Part shown: one piece after another, positions 46,990 to 55,580 of the stretch
How positions within the stretch are numbered: the stretch's first letter is position 1
How the letters are laid out: each line of letters starts with the position of its first letter
Assembly: GCA_035063765.1 (NCBI GenBank)
Contig: JAPSFT010000009.1
Coordinates: forward strand, 1 to 64,000
Length of the DNA: 64,000 nt
Source: Deltaproteobacteria bacterium
GTDB taxonomy: Bacteria > Myxococcota_A > UBA9160 > PR03
Direction: 5' to 3'
The notes under the pieces: model-generated
The model's database searches: none
The model's input: only the letters and a program-made list of their open reading frames with translations
What the model was told of the DNA's origin: nothing
Program-made: the position numbers and the translations under genes

Positions 46990-48616
46990 CCGATCCCGCT
47001 CCGGCCCCCGCTGGCGGGCGGGCGCCGGTCCCGGGGTCTTCGCGGGGCGGGCCGCAGCCGGACCAGCGATGGCGGCGGGCGAGGCTCGCGCGCACGACGC
47101 GGGCGAGCGCAGGACCGGCGCCGCCCGGGAAGGGGAGGGCGCGCGCGTAGCGGCGCCAGGCGCGCAGCCGCGCGTCGTTCGGGAACGCGTCGGGCAGCGA
47201 GGCGTGCAGCTCGGCGAGCGCCTGGATCCGGCGCTCGTCGGGCAGCGGGCGGCGGAAGCGCACGGCCTCGAGGTCGATGAGGCGCGCTTCGAGGCCGCGC
47301 GCGCCGCTGCGCAGGTAGACGTGCGTGCCCTGGAGATCGCCGTGGTCGACACCACGGCGGTGCAGGGCGACGAGCAGGGCCGCGAGCGCGTCGAGCACCG
47401 CGGCTGCTTCGAGCCCTTGCGCGAGCGCGAAGGCGGACGGGACGCCGGGGCGCACGTCCTCGAGCACCACCCAGGAGCGGACCGGCACGCCTGCGCGGCG
47501 GCGCTCGAGCCACGCCTCGGGCCGCGCGACACCGATCCGGCGCAGGGCGATCCCGTGCCCGGCGCGCCAGGCGCGCCGGGCGGCCGAGCCGCGCAGCACG
47601 TCGGCGAGCGCGCGGCCGAGCCCGCGCCACGGCGCCTCCTTCACGACGAGGGCGCGGCCGCCGAGCACGTGGCCCGTGACGCGCGCACGGTGATCGTCCT
47701 TCAGCACGCGCGTGTCCGCGGCCGCGAGCGCCTCGGCGTGCGCGGCGAGCAGGCCCCGGAGCGCCCCGTCCTCGAGCGTGCGCAGGCGCAGCCCGCGCAG
47801 CCCCTCGCCACGCACGCGGGCCACGGCGCGCCCCGGCCGCAGCAGGCGCCGGGTGCGCCCGCGCGCGAACTGCTCCGCGCGCCGGTCGGCGGCGGCGCCC
47901 GCCGCCCGCAGCGCCGCGCGCGCCGGCGCGTCGAAGGGCCGCGCGAGCCCGAGCGCGGCCGCGCGCAGGCGCACGCGCTCCGCCAGCGGGACGAGCGGCC
48001 CGAGCCCGTGCTCGAGGCGCGCGAGGTCGCGCGCGCGGGCGGCGGCGCTGCGGGTGCGGCGCGCGTGCTGCCAGTCGAGCACGATCGGGGCGCCGGCGCG
48101 GACCAGGAGGTTCCCGGGGTGGAGGTCGGCGTGGACCCAGCCGGCCGCGTGGAGCCGCGCCACCAGCGCGCCGAGCGCGCCGAGCAGCGCACGGCGCGCG
48201 CGCGGCGCAGCCGCCAGCAGGGCGGTCTCGAAGGACACGCCCTCGATCCAGGCCATCGCGAGCAGGCGGTCGCCGCCGGGGAGGGTGCCGAGCGCGAGCG
48301 GCTCCGGCACCGGCAGGCCCGCTGCGTGCAGAGTGGCGAGCGCGCGCCACTCGCGCGCGGCCGGCGCGCGGCCGATCCGCGCCTTCACGGCTTCGCGCCC
48401 GGGATGCCGCCCGGATCCGACGCGGAACTGTTTCAGCAGGACCGGGCGCCCACCGGCCACGACGCGCAGCGCGCGGCGCCGCGCGTTGTCCGTGATCGCG
48501 GTGACGGCGCCGGCGGCGAGGGCGCCCTCGAGCACACGGTGGAGGTCCGGAGCGCCGTGGCTCCACCGCACGCGAGCGAGGCCCGCTTCCGCCCGGGACC
48601 CGAGCGGGGCGGTCAC
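46763..48616 (-). CDS. Tandem LPS-kinase-like protein (double kinase)
   Basis: A 617-aa protein with two kinase-like halves of the lipopolysaccharide core kinase (WaaP/KdkA/RIO-like) type. First: LLKQF, WIEG, HADLHPGN (about 160-167) and VLDWQHARR. Second: LVVKEA, VVLEDV, HGDLQGTHVYL (about 421-431) and LIDLEAVRF, where the usual Asn is replaced by His. The last 98 residues (codons upstream of 46763-47060) are Pro/Arg/Ser-rich and mostly opposite the plus-strand HPr-like gene, so they look like read-through. GTG start in the glycosyltransferase stop. A role in phosphorylating LPS core sugars is inferred. Confidence 0.75.
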   Translation of the reverse strand: MTAPLGSRAEAGLARVRWSHGAPDLHRVLEGALAAGAVTAITDNARRRALRVVAGGRPVLLKQFRVGSGRHPGREAVKARIGRAPAAREWRALATLHAAGLPVPEPLALGTLPGGDRLLAMAWIEGVSFETALLAAAPRARRALLGALGALVARLHAAGWVHADLHPGNLLVRAGAPIVLDWQHARRTRSAAARARDLARLEHGLGPLVPLAERVRLRAAALGLARPFDAPARAALRAAGAAADRRAEQFARGRTRRLLRPGRAVARVRGEGLRGLRLRTLEDGALRGLLAAHAEALAAADTRVLKDDHRARVTGHVLGGRALVVKEAPWRGLGRALADVLRGSAARRAWRAGHGIALRRIGVARPEAWLERRRAGVPVRSWVVLEDVRPGVPSAFALAQGLEAAAVLDALAALLVALHRRGVDHGDLQGTHVYLRSGARGLEARLIDLEAVRFRRPLPDERRIQALAELHASLPDAFPNDARLRAWRRYARALPFPGGAGPALARVVRASLARRHRWSGCGPPREDPGTGARPPAGAGAGSATRRPPPRATGRSSRSRAPGRPVRPGSAPSHPPRSSPGSRGRRRSCGSGPRGSGRGRRSPPAAAPPARSSPASRA

Positions 48617-49731
48617 GACGCGGGCCGGCGCGCGCCGGCGAGCCGCTGGTAGAGGGCGCGGACCGCCGCGATCCGCACCGGGACCGAGTGGGCATGGGCC
48701 GCCTGGCGTGCCGCCGCGCCGCGGGCACGCCGGACGGCCGGGTCGCCGAGCGCGTCGAGGGCCGCGGCGAAGCCCGCGGCGTCCTCCGCGTCCGGCACCA
48801 CCAGGCCCCCCTCGCCGAGCGCCTCGGCCGCCCCCGCCGCTGCGCTCGTGACGACCGGGATGCCGCTCGCGGCGGCCTCCAGGCAGACGGCGCCGAAGGC
48901 GTCGTAACGGGTCGGCAGGAGCAGCGCGTCGGCCGCCGCGTAGAGGCGCTCGACGTCGCCGCGGCGGCCGAGGAAGCGCACGCGCCCACCGACCCCGTAC
49001 GAGGTCGCAAGCGCCTGCCAGGGCGCCACGGCGTCGGCGCCGGCGACCCAGAGCGAGGCCTCGCGGCGGCGCGCACGGGCCAGCGCGGCGAGCGCCACGT
49101 CGAGCCCCTTGCGGCGCCAGCCGGAGCCGACCAGCAGCCACACGGGCCCGGCGCCGGCGCCCAGCTCGGCCCGCAGGGCCGCGGCTGCGCCGGGCTCGCC
49201 CGGGTGGAAGCGCTCGAGGTCGACACCGTAAGGGATCACCACGAGCCGCTCGCGGGCGACGCCGTGCCGGCGCGCGATCCCCTCCGCCACGAAGCGCGAC
49301 GGGCACAGGATCGTCTGGCTCGGATCCGCGAAGATGCGCCGCTCGATCCCGAGCAGTACGGCATGGCGTGGCGAGAGCCGCCGGAACCCGCGCCGCCAGC
49401 CCGGGTACTGGCGCGCCATGTACTCGGCGTGGCTGCCGCCGTCAGCCGAGTACACGTCCTGATGTCGGGTGCGGGAGAAGGAGTGCACGACGTCGAAGCC
49501 GCCGCGGGGCGCCGCGCGGGCCGCCGCGCGCGAGAAGGCGAGGACGCGCGCCGGTTGCCAGGTACGCGGGACGCGCACCGGGGCGAGCGAGACCGCGGGC
49601 GCCGCGGCGGCGCTCCGCGCCACCACCTGCACGCGGTCGCCGGCCGCCGCGAGGCCGTGGGCGAGCTGCCAGGCCGCCCCCTCGACGCCGCCCTGCGGCT
49701 CGAAGCGCTCGATCACGAGGGCGATCCGCAC
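48613..49731 (-). CDS. Glycosyltransferase family 4 protein
   Basis: A 372-aa GT4 enzyme of the GT-B fold, resembling WaaG-type LPS core glucosyltransferases: VIERFEPQGGVEGAAWQLA at the N-terminus, VIPYGVDLERFHPGE, LVGSGWRRKGLD and the nucleotide-sugar site TRYDAFGAVCLEAAASGIPV. It precedes the tandem kinase gene by a GTGA overlap, which fits a joint role in core oligosaccharide synthesis. Confidence 0.9.
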   Translation of the reverse strand: MRIALVIERFEPQGGVEGAAWQLAHGLAAAGDRVQVVARSAAAAPAVSLAPVRVPRTWQPARVLAFSRAAARAAPRGGFDVVHSFSRTRHQDVYSADGGSHAEYMARQYPGWRRGFRRLSPRHAVLLGIERRIFADPSQTILCPSRFVAEGIARRHGVARERLVVIPYGVDLERFHPGEPGAAAALRAELGAGAGPVWLLVGSGWRRKGLDVALAALARARRREASLWVAGADAVAPWQALATSYGVGGRVRFLGRRGDVERLYAAADALLLPTRYDAFGAVCLEAAASGIPVVTSAAAGAAEALGEGGLVVPDAEDAAGFAAALDALGDPAVRRARGAAARQAAHAHSVPVRIAAVRALYQRLAGARRPAS

Positions 49732-49743
49732 CCGGGACGGAGG

Positions 49744-49968
49744 TCAGTCGGAGCGGCGGCGCGCGAGCGCGAGCGCGCCGAGCGTGGCCACGGCGAATCC
49801 GAACGGGCTCGCGAGGCCGCTCGGCGCCGGCGGGCAGAAGCGCCCCTCCCACGCGCGCGCGCGGGCAATCGCGGCCTCCTCGGCGCCCTGCGCGGCCCCG
49901 GCCGGCGCCGGACCGGCCAGGGCCAGGATCGCGAGCGCGGTGAGGAGGGTGGGGCGCAGGCTCGACAC
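49744..49968 (-). CDS. Small exported protein with C-terminal sorting-like tail
   Basis: A 74-aa protein with a signal peptide (about 1-26), a short mature part holding one Cys (RFCPPAPSG), a hydrophobic helix (FGFAVATLGALALA) and a final RRRS. The tripartite end resembles PEP-CTERM or MYXO-CTERM signals but has no PEP. GTG at 49968 is chosen because the signal peptide begins there. It lies 12 bp before the glycosyltransferase. Function unknown. Confidence 0.55.
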   Translation of the reverse strand: MSSLRPTLLTALAILALAGPAPAGAAQGAEEAAIARARAWEGRFCPPAPSGLASPFGFAVATLGALALARRRSD

Positions 49969-50028
49969 GGGGCCGCAGGGTATCCGAGTCCCTTCCGGCT
50001 GCCCAGGAGACGAGCGCGCCGAATCGGG

Positions 50029-50056
50029 TTGACGGCTCGGGACGCGCTCGTACAAT
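50029..50056 (+). promoter_or_regulatory. Promoter of TetR-ABC operon
   Basis: TTGACG, a 16-nt spacer and TACAAT, the best -10 in the window. Start near 50063 gives a leader of about 36 nt with GGGAG before the TTG at 50099. Confidence 0.7.
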
Positions 50057-50098
50057 GCCGCGACCTCGCCTGCCGGTTTCCGATGGGAGCACGCAGAG

Positions 50099-50791
50099 TT
50101 GTCGGCATCGAGAGCCCCTCTTCCGCGCGCGCCCGGCACGGCCCCGGCGCCCCCCGACACGGCGCCCGCCGCGAATCCGCGCGGCGCGAAGCGCGAGCAC
50201 ATCCTCGAGGCGGCGATCCGGGTCTTCGCGCGGCGCGGCTACCACGGCGCCCGCGTCTCCGACATCGCCGCCGAGGCGGACATCGCCTACGGCCTCGTCT
50301 ACCACTACTTCAAGAACAAGGAGGAGATCCTCCGCACCATCTTCGAGGAGCGCTGGAATGCGTTCCTCCGGGTCGTGGACCAGATCGCGGACGGGCCGGG
50401 CCCGGCCGGCGACAAGCTCCACGCGGTGGCGGGGCTGATCCTCTACGCCTACCGGCGTCGGCCGGACTGGGTGAAGGTCCTGGTCTTCGAGATCCAGCGC
50501 TCGTCGCGCTTCTCGGAGCCCGAACAAATCCGGGCCGTCGGGCGTCTGTTCGGGTCCGTCGCGCGGATGGTACGTGCCGGCCAGGAGACGGGGGAGCTGC
50601 GTGGGGACATCGACGCACAGCTCGCCTGCCTCGCCTTCATCGGAGCCTTGGAGACCATGATCACGAGCCAGGTGCTGGGGCACACGCGCCTTCCCGAGGG
50701 CCCCGAGGCCTCGGACGACCGCAGCGTCACCGCGGTGGTGGAGCTCTTCCTCGGCGGGCTGCGCGCCGGGCGCGGAGCGCCGGACCGATGA
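50099..50791 (+). CDS. TetR-family transcriptional regulator
   Basis: A 230-aa repressor-type protein. A Pro/Ala-rich N-terminus (about 1-28) precedes the HTH (about 38-80): ILEAAIRVFARRGYHG, DIAAEADIAYGLVYHYFKNKEEIL. The ligand domain resembles FadR/AcrR members. It starts with TTG (GGGAG upstream) and its ATGA overlap with the ATPase gene makes it part of the operon it probably controls. Confidence 0.88.
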   Translation: MSASRAPLPRAPGTAPAPPDTAPAANPRGAKREHILEAAIRVFARRGYHGARVSDIAAEADIAYGLVYHYFKNKEEILRTIFEERWNAFLRVVDQIADGPGPAGDKLHAVAGLILYAYRRRPDWVKVLVFEIQRSSRFSEPEQIRAVGRLFGSVARMVRAGQETGELRGDIDAQLACLAFIGALETMITSQVLGHTRLPEGPEASDDRSVTAVVELFLGGLRAGRGAPDR

Positions 50792-51555
50792 TCGAGGCCC
50801 ACGGCCTCTCGAAGCGCTACGGGGATCTGCTCGCAGTGGACCGGGTGAGCTTCTCGGTACAGCCCGGCGAGGTGGTGGGCTTCCTGGGCCCGAACGGGGC
50901 CGGCAAGACCACCACGATGCGCATGCTGACCGGCTTCGTGCCGCCGACCGACGGCAGCGCCACGATCGCCGGGCACGACATCTTCGAGGACCCGCTCGCC
51001 GCGCGCCGCGCCGTCGGCTACCTGCCCGAGACCCCACCGCTCTATCCCGAGATGAGCGTCGAGGACTTCGTCGCCTACGTGGCGCGTCTCAAGGACGTGC
51101 CGCGCGCCGGGCGCCGCGCCGCGGTGGACCGCGCGCTCGCGCGCTGCGGCCTCGCCGACGTGCGCCGGCGCGTGATCGGCGCGCTCTCGAAGGGCTATCG
51201 CCAGCGCGTCGGCCTCGCCCAGGCGATCGTGCACGATCCGGCCGTGCTGATCCTCGACGAGCCCACGGTCGGGCTCGACCCGATCCAGATCCGCGAGATC
51301 CGGGCGCTCATCGCCGAGCTCGCGGCGGAGAAGCAGGGCGAGCGCGCGCGCACGGTGATCCTGTCCACCCACATCCTCCCCGAGGTCGAGGCGATCTGCC
51401 GGCGCGTGCTCGTGATCAGCCGGGGCCGCAAGGTGGTGGACCAGCCGCTCGCGGAGCTCACGCGCGGCGGCGCGAGCCTCGAGGAGATCTTCGCGCGCGC
51501 CACCGCCCGCGAGCCGGACGCGGGCGAGGCGCCTGCCGGGGAGGCGCACCCGTGA
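50788..51555 (+). CDS. ABC transporter ATPase, GldA-like
   Basis: A 255-aa ATPase of the ABC-2/GldA type: Walker A GPNGAGKTTT (34-43), LSKGYRQRVGLAQAI signature and Walker B VLILDEPTVGLDP. It works with the permease and GldG-like proteins encoded after it. In Bacteroidetes GldAFG are needed for gliding; outside that group homologues occur without a proven motility role. Confidence 0.92.
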   Translation: MIEAHGLSKRYGDLLAVDRVSFSVQPGEVVGFLGPNGAGKTTTMRMLTGFVPPTDGSATIAGHDIFEDPLAARRAVGYLPETPPLYPEMSVEDFVAYVARLKDVPRAGRRAAVDRALARCGLADVRRRVIGALSKGYRQRVGLAQAIVHDPAVLILDEPTVGLDPIQIREIRALIAELAAEKQGERARTVILSTHILPEVEAICRRVLVISRGRKVVDQPLAELTRGGASLEEIFARATAREPDAGEAPAGEAHP

Positions 51556-52352
51556 GGCACGTCGGCGCGATCGCCGGCCGCGAGCTCAAGTCGCTCTTCG
51601 CGTCGCCCGTGGCCTACGCCGTGCTGGTGCTCTTCGCGGTGCTGGCCGGCTTCTTCTTCCTCACGGGCGTGCTCCAGTTCCAGGACTACGTGGCACGCCT
51701 CCAGGCCTTCCAGGCCGGGGAACAGCTCACCGAGCTCAACGTCAACGACCACGTGATCGCGCCCTTCATCCACGTGATGGGGGTCGTGCTGCTGTTCCTG
51801 GTGCCCGGCATCACGATGGGCCTGTTCGCCTCCGAGAAGACCAACGGCACCCAGGAGCTCCTGCTCACCAGTCCGATCACGATCTGGGAGCTGGTGGCCG
51901 GCAAGTTCCTGGCGGCCGCGGCGTTCGTGACGCTGCTGGTGGCGCTGCTCGGGATCTATCCGGCCATCCTGTTCGCCTACGGCGACCCCGAGCTCGAGAA
52001 GACCCTGGCCGGGATGGGCGGCCTGTGGCTGCTCGGCCTGGCCTACGCGGCGGTGGGTGCCTTCGCCTCCTCGGTCACGCGCAACCAGCTGGTCGCCTTC
52101 TTCCTCGCCTTCGTGATCCTGCTGGTCCTGTGGATGATCGGCTTCGTCGCCGACCTCGGCGCGGCCAGCGGCATGGGCGGCGGGCTCGGGGAATGGGTGA
52201 GCGGCGCGATGCGCTGGCTCTCCACGGCGGAGCACTTCGAATCGATGCTGATGGGCCTCATCGACACCAAGCACGTCGCCTACTTCGCGGCCCTGGTCGC
52301 GGGGTTCCTGATCGTGACCAAGGCGGCCGTCGAATCGGTCCGGTGGCGCTGA
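51552..52352 (+). CDS. ABC-2 permease, GldF-like
   Basis: A 266-aa membrane protein with six helices (N-terminal FASPVAYAVLVLFAVLAGFF; LFLVPGITMGLFASEKTNGT is the conserved cytoplasmic block). It pairs with the GldA-like ATPase. GTG start inside the ATPase stop codon. Confidence 0.9.
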   Translation: MRHVGAIAGRELKSLFASPVAYAVLVLFAVLAGFFFLTGVLQFQDYVARLQAFQAGEQLTELNVNDHVIAPFIHVMGVVLLFLVPGITMGLFASEKTNGTQELLLTSPITIWELVAGKFLAAAAFVTLLVALLGIYPAILFAYGDPELEKTLAGMGGLWLLGLAYAAVGAFASSVTRNQLVAFFLAFVILLVLWMIGFVADLGAASGMGGGLGEWVSGAMRWLSTAEHFESMLMGLIDTKHVAYFAALVAGFLIVTKAAVESVRWR

Positions 52353-52353
52353 G

Positions 52354-53994
52354 ATGACGGGACTCCCCGCGCTGCTCGGCGGCCTCGGCCTGGTCTTCTT
52401 CGTGTTCGGGCTGCTCTCGGTGTTCCTCTTCGTGCTGGGCCTGCTCTCGAACCTGGCCTGGATGATCGGGAACTTCGCGATCGGGCTGGGCCTGCTGGCC
52501 GCGGCCGGGGTCATGAGCCTCGACACGCTGCGCGAGCGGCTGTCGTCCGGCGAAGGCCGGCGCATCGGCCGCTACGGCACGAGCGCGGTGGCACAGACCC
52601 TCGTGCTGCTCTTCATCGTGGGCGCGCTGGCCTTCTTCGCCAACCGCTACGACAAGCGCTTCGACGTCTCGGAGGCGGGCGTGCACTCGCTCTCCGACCA
52701 GACCACGAAGGTGCTCGCCGGCCTCGAGCAGGACGTCGAGGTGGTGGCCTTCTACCCGAAGGTCGAACAGCCGGCGATCCGGGAGCTGCTCGAGAAATAC
52801 AGCTACGTGAGCCCGCGCTTCCAGGTGACCTACGCCGACCCGAACCAGCGCCCGGATCTGGTCGAGAAGTACGGCATCGCACCGGAGCGGCTGGGCGAGG
52901 GCCTGCTGCGCGTGGCGATCGGGGGCGAGTCGGTGGAGATCGACCAGCCCGACGAGTCGAAGCTCACCAACGCGCTGGTCAAGCTCACGCGGCAGGGCCA
53001 GAAGAAGGTGTACTTCGTCACCGGCCACAACGAGCGGCCGACCGAGGGCAAGGACGCCGAGGGCAAGGAGGGCTTCGCGCGCGCCGCCGAGGCCCTGCGC
53101 AACGAGAACTACGAGGTCGCGACGATCAACCTGGAGACCCGGGCCGAGGTGCCCGAGGACGCCGACGTGGTGATCCTGGCCGGACCCACGCGCCCGCTGC
53201 GCCCCGGCGACGCCGACAAGCTCGACCGCTACCTGGCGCGCGGCGGGGCCGTGCTCGCGATGGTCGACCCGCGCGCGCAGACGGACCTCGTCGACGTGCT
53301 CGGCGGCTGGGGCGTCGAGGTGGGGCAGGACGCGATCGTGGACCGGCTCCAGAGCCTCTTCGGCCAGGCCATGTCGCCGATGGCGGGCCAGTACGCGGAC
53401 CACGACATCACCCGCGAGATGCGCGAGGTCACGCTCTTCCCGATGGCGCGCAGCGTGCGCCCGCGCGAGCCGGCGCCTGCCGACCCGGCCCATCCCGAGG
53501 CGGCGAGCAACCGCTCCTTCGTCGAGCTCGTGCTCACCAGCGAGAACGCCTGGGCCGAGCGCGATCTCGACCAGCTCTTCGCGAGCGGCAGCGCCGAGCT
53601 CGGCGCCGACGACCTGCCGGGTCCCGTGTCGCTGGCGGTGGCGGGCCGGCCGCACACCGCGAGCGCACCGCCGCCGGCCACGACGGCCGAGGGCACCGAG
53701 CCGCAGGCGCCGCCCGAGCCGCGCCTCGTGGTGTTCGGCGACAGCGACTTCGCGTCGAACCAGGCGATCGGGGCCTACCGCAACCGCGACCTGTTCGTGA
53801 ACTCGGTGAACTGGCTGCTCGGCGACGTCGAGGCGATCGCGGTGCGGCCCAACCAGTCGCGCGCGTCGCGGCTCATGCTGTCGAACGAGCAGCTCTCGAC
53901 GATCCGCTACGTGGCGCTCTTCGTGCTGCCGCAGGCGATCGCGATCTTCGGCGTGCTGGCCTGGTGGAGCCGGCGCCGCGCCCCCGGGCGCTAG
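52354..53994 (+). CDS. GldG-like ABC-type membrane protein
   Basis: A 546-aa protein with two N-terminal helices, a third (about 87-104) and a C-terminal helix (about 520-540) bounding a large extracytoplasmic domain (ABC_transp_aux/DUF4350-like: LSDQTTKVLAGLEQDVEVVAFY, YVSPRFQVTYADPNQRPD, GGAVLAMVDP, GDSDFASN). It belongs to the uncharacterised GldG family. Start 1 bp after the permease stop. Confidence 0.85.
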   Translation: MTGLPALLGGLGLVFFVFGLLSVFLFVLGLLSNLAWMIGNFAIGLGLLAAAGVMSLDTLRERLSSGEGRRIGRYGTSAVAQTLVLLFIVGALAFFANRYDKRFDVSEAGVHSLSDQTTKVLAGLEQDVEVVAFYPKVEQPAIRELLEKYSYVSPRFQVTYADPNQRPDLVEKYGIAPERLGEGLLRVAIGGESVEIDQPDESKLTNALVKLTRQGQKKVYFVTGHNERPTEGKDAEGKEGFARAAEALRNENYEVATINLETRAEVPEDADVVILAGPTRPLRPGDADKLDRYLARGGAVLAMVDPRAQTDLVDVLGGWGVEVGQDAIVDRLQSLFGQAMSPMAGQYADHDITREMREVTLFPMARSVRPREPAPADPAHPEAASNRSFVELVLTSENAWAERDLDQLFASGSAELGADDLPGPVSLAVAGRPHTASAPPPATTAEGTEPQAPPEPRLVVFGDSDFASNQAIGAYRNRDLFVNSVNWLLGDVEAIAVRPNQSRASRLMLSNEQLSTIRYVALFVLPQAIAIFGVLAWWSRRRAPGR

Positions 53995-54006
53995 GGGCTC
54001 CGCGCG

Positions 54007-55563
54007 GTGTCCTGGCGCAATACACTGGTGCTGCTCGCGGTCGCGGTGCTGCTCGGCGCCGGGATCTGGCTCTCGAACCGCCGGGAGAGCGAGCAGCAGG
54101 AGGCCGAGGAGCAGGCCAAGCGCCTGTTCGGCGCGCTCGAGGCCGGCCAGGTCGAGTGGGTGGCGCTGACCACCAGCGACGGGCGCGAGGCGCGCCTCGC
54201 CCGCCAGGAGGGCGCCTGGCGCATGACCGGGCCGGTCGACTTCCCGGCCGACCCGACGGCCGCCGACGCGATCGCCGGCGCGCTCGCCAGGCTCACCAGC
54301 GAGGCGGTGATCGAGGATCCCGAGCCCCCCGCGGTCTACGGCCTCGGCGAGGGCGTGCGGATCGTGCGCTTCGCGGCGAAGGGGCAGGAGCACGAGCTGC
54401 GCCTCGGCAAGAAGACGCCCGTCGGGTCCAGCCACTACGCCGCCACCGGCGCGGGCGAGGGCGCCCCCGTCTACACCGTCGCCGCCTTCGCGACCACGGC
54501 CTTCGACAAGGCGCTCGACGACCTGCGCGAGCGGCGCCCGTTGCGCTTCGAGCGCGAGGCCGTGACCCGCATCGAGGCGGACTGGACCGGCGGGCGCGCC
54601 GTGGTCGAGAAGCAGGACGGGCGCTGGAAGCTCGTCGAGCCCTTCGCCGGCGAGGCCGACGAGGACACCATCGAGACCCTGCTCTCGGACCTCGCCTTCC
54701 TGCGCGCCGCGGGCTTCGTCGACGAGCCGCCGCCGCCCGCCGAGGTGGGGCTCGATGCGCCGGAGTACCGCGTCGTGCTGATCGGGACCGCGGCCGAGGG
54801 CAAGCCGGCTCCGCGCTGGGAGCTCGCGATCGGCAGCGTGATCGAGCCGAACGCGCGGGCCGGCAAGGCCGCCGAGCCCGCGCTCTACAAGATCCCCGTG
54901 GACCGCTTCGAGAAGCTCCCGAAGAAGGTCGAGGCGTTCCGCTTCAAGCAGCTCTCGCAGTTCGTCGCGAGCGACGCCGAGCGCTTCGAGCTGATCTTCC
55001 CCGATCTCGCCGCCGCCCGGCAGGGCGCGAGCGAGGTGGTGACGATCACCGGCACCCGCACCGACGAGGGCTGGGAGACGACGCCCGAGCCGATGGCCGC
55101 GGGCCTCGCCGCGCGCATGGTGGCCGAGCTCTCGCGCCTCGACGCCGCCGGCATCGCGGCCGACGAGGTCGGCCCGCAGGAGCTCGCGGGGCTCGGCCTC
55201 TCGCCGCCGCACGCGACGATCCGCGTCTACGGCAAGCCCGAGGTCCCGGAGGGCACGGCGGGGGCGGACGAAGGCGCGGCGGCGCTGCTCGCCGACCTCC
55301 AGCTCGGCGTCCAGGACGGCGACCGCATCATCGCCCGCCGCGCCGACCGCCCGACGATCTTCCGCCTCGACGCCGCGAAGGCCGAGGACGTCCCGGTGAG
55401 CCTCGAGGCCTTCCGAAACCGCTTCGTGTCGAAGGAGGCGCCGGCCGAGGAGACGGAGTCACTGCCCGGCGTGCCGGCGGCCGACGCGCCGGCGGCCGGA
55501 GCGGCGCCGCCGGCCGAGGCGCCGGCGCCGGCGGAGGGCGCGGCGCCGCCCGGCGGACCCTGA
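54007..55563 (+). CDS. DUF4340-domain protein
   Basis: A 518-aa membrane-anchored protein (helix at about 5-22) with DUF4340 repeats (WVALTTSDGREARLARQEGAW, IRIVRFAAKGQEHELRLGKK in part, LRFERE, RWKLVEPF). The C-terminal 60 residues are Pro/Ala-rich. DUF4340 proteins typically follow GldG-like genes. It completes the TetR-GldA-GldF-GldG-DUF4340 operon; the exported substrate is unknown. GTG start. Confidence 0.87.
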   Translation: MSWRNTLVLLAVAVLLGAGIWLSNRRESEQQEAEEQAKRLFGALEAGQVEWVALTTSDGREARLARQEGAWRMTGPVDFPADPTAADAIAGALARLTSEAVIEDPEPPAVYGLGEGVRIVRFAAKGQEHELRLGKKTPVGSSHYAATGAGEGAPVYTVAAFATTAFDKALDDLRERRPLRFEREAVTRIEADWTGGRAVVEKQDGRWKLVEPFAGEADEDTIETLLSDLAFLRAAGFVDEPPPPAEVGLDAPEYRVVLIGTAAEGKPAPRWELAIGSVIEPNARAGKAAEPALYKIPVDRFEKLPKKVEAFRFKQLSQFVASDAERFELIFPDLAAARQGASEVVTITGTRTDEGWETTPEPMAAGLAARMVAELSRLDAAGIAADEVGPQELAGLGLSPPHATIRVYGKPEVPEGTAGADEGAAALLADLQLGVQDGDRIIARRADRPTIFRLDAAKAEDVPVSLEAFRNRFVSKEAPAEETESLPGVPAADAPAAGAAPPAEAPAPAEGAAPPGGP

Positions 55564-55580
55564 ACGGCTCGACCCGCGTC

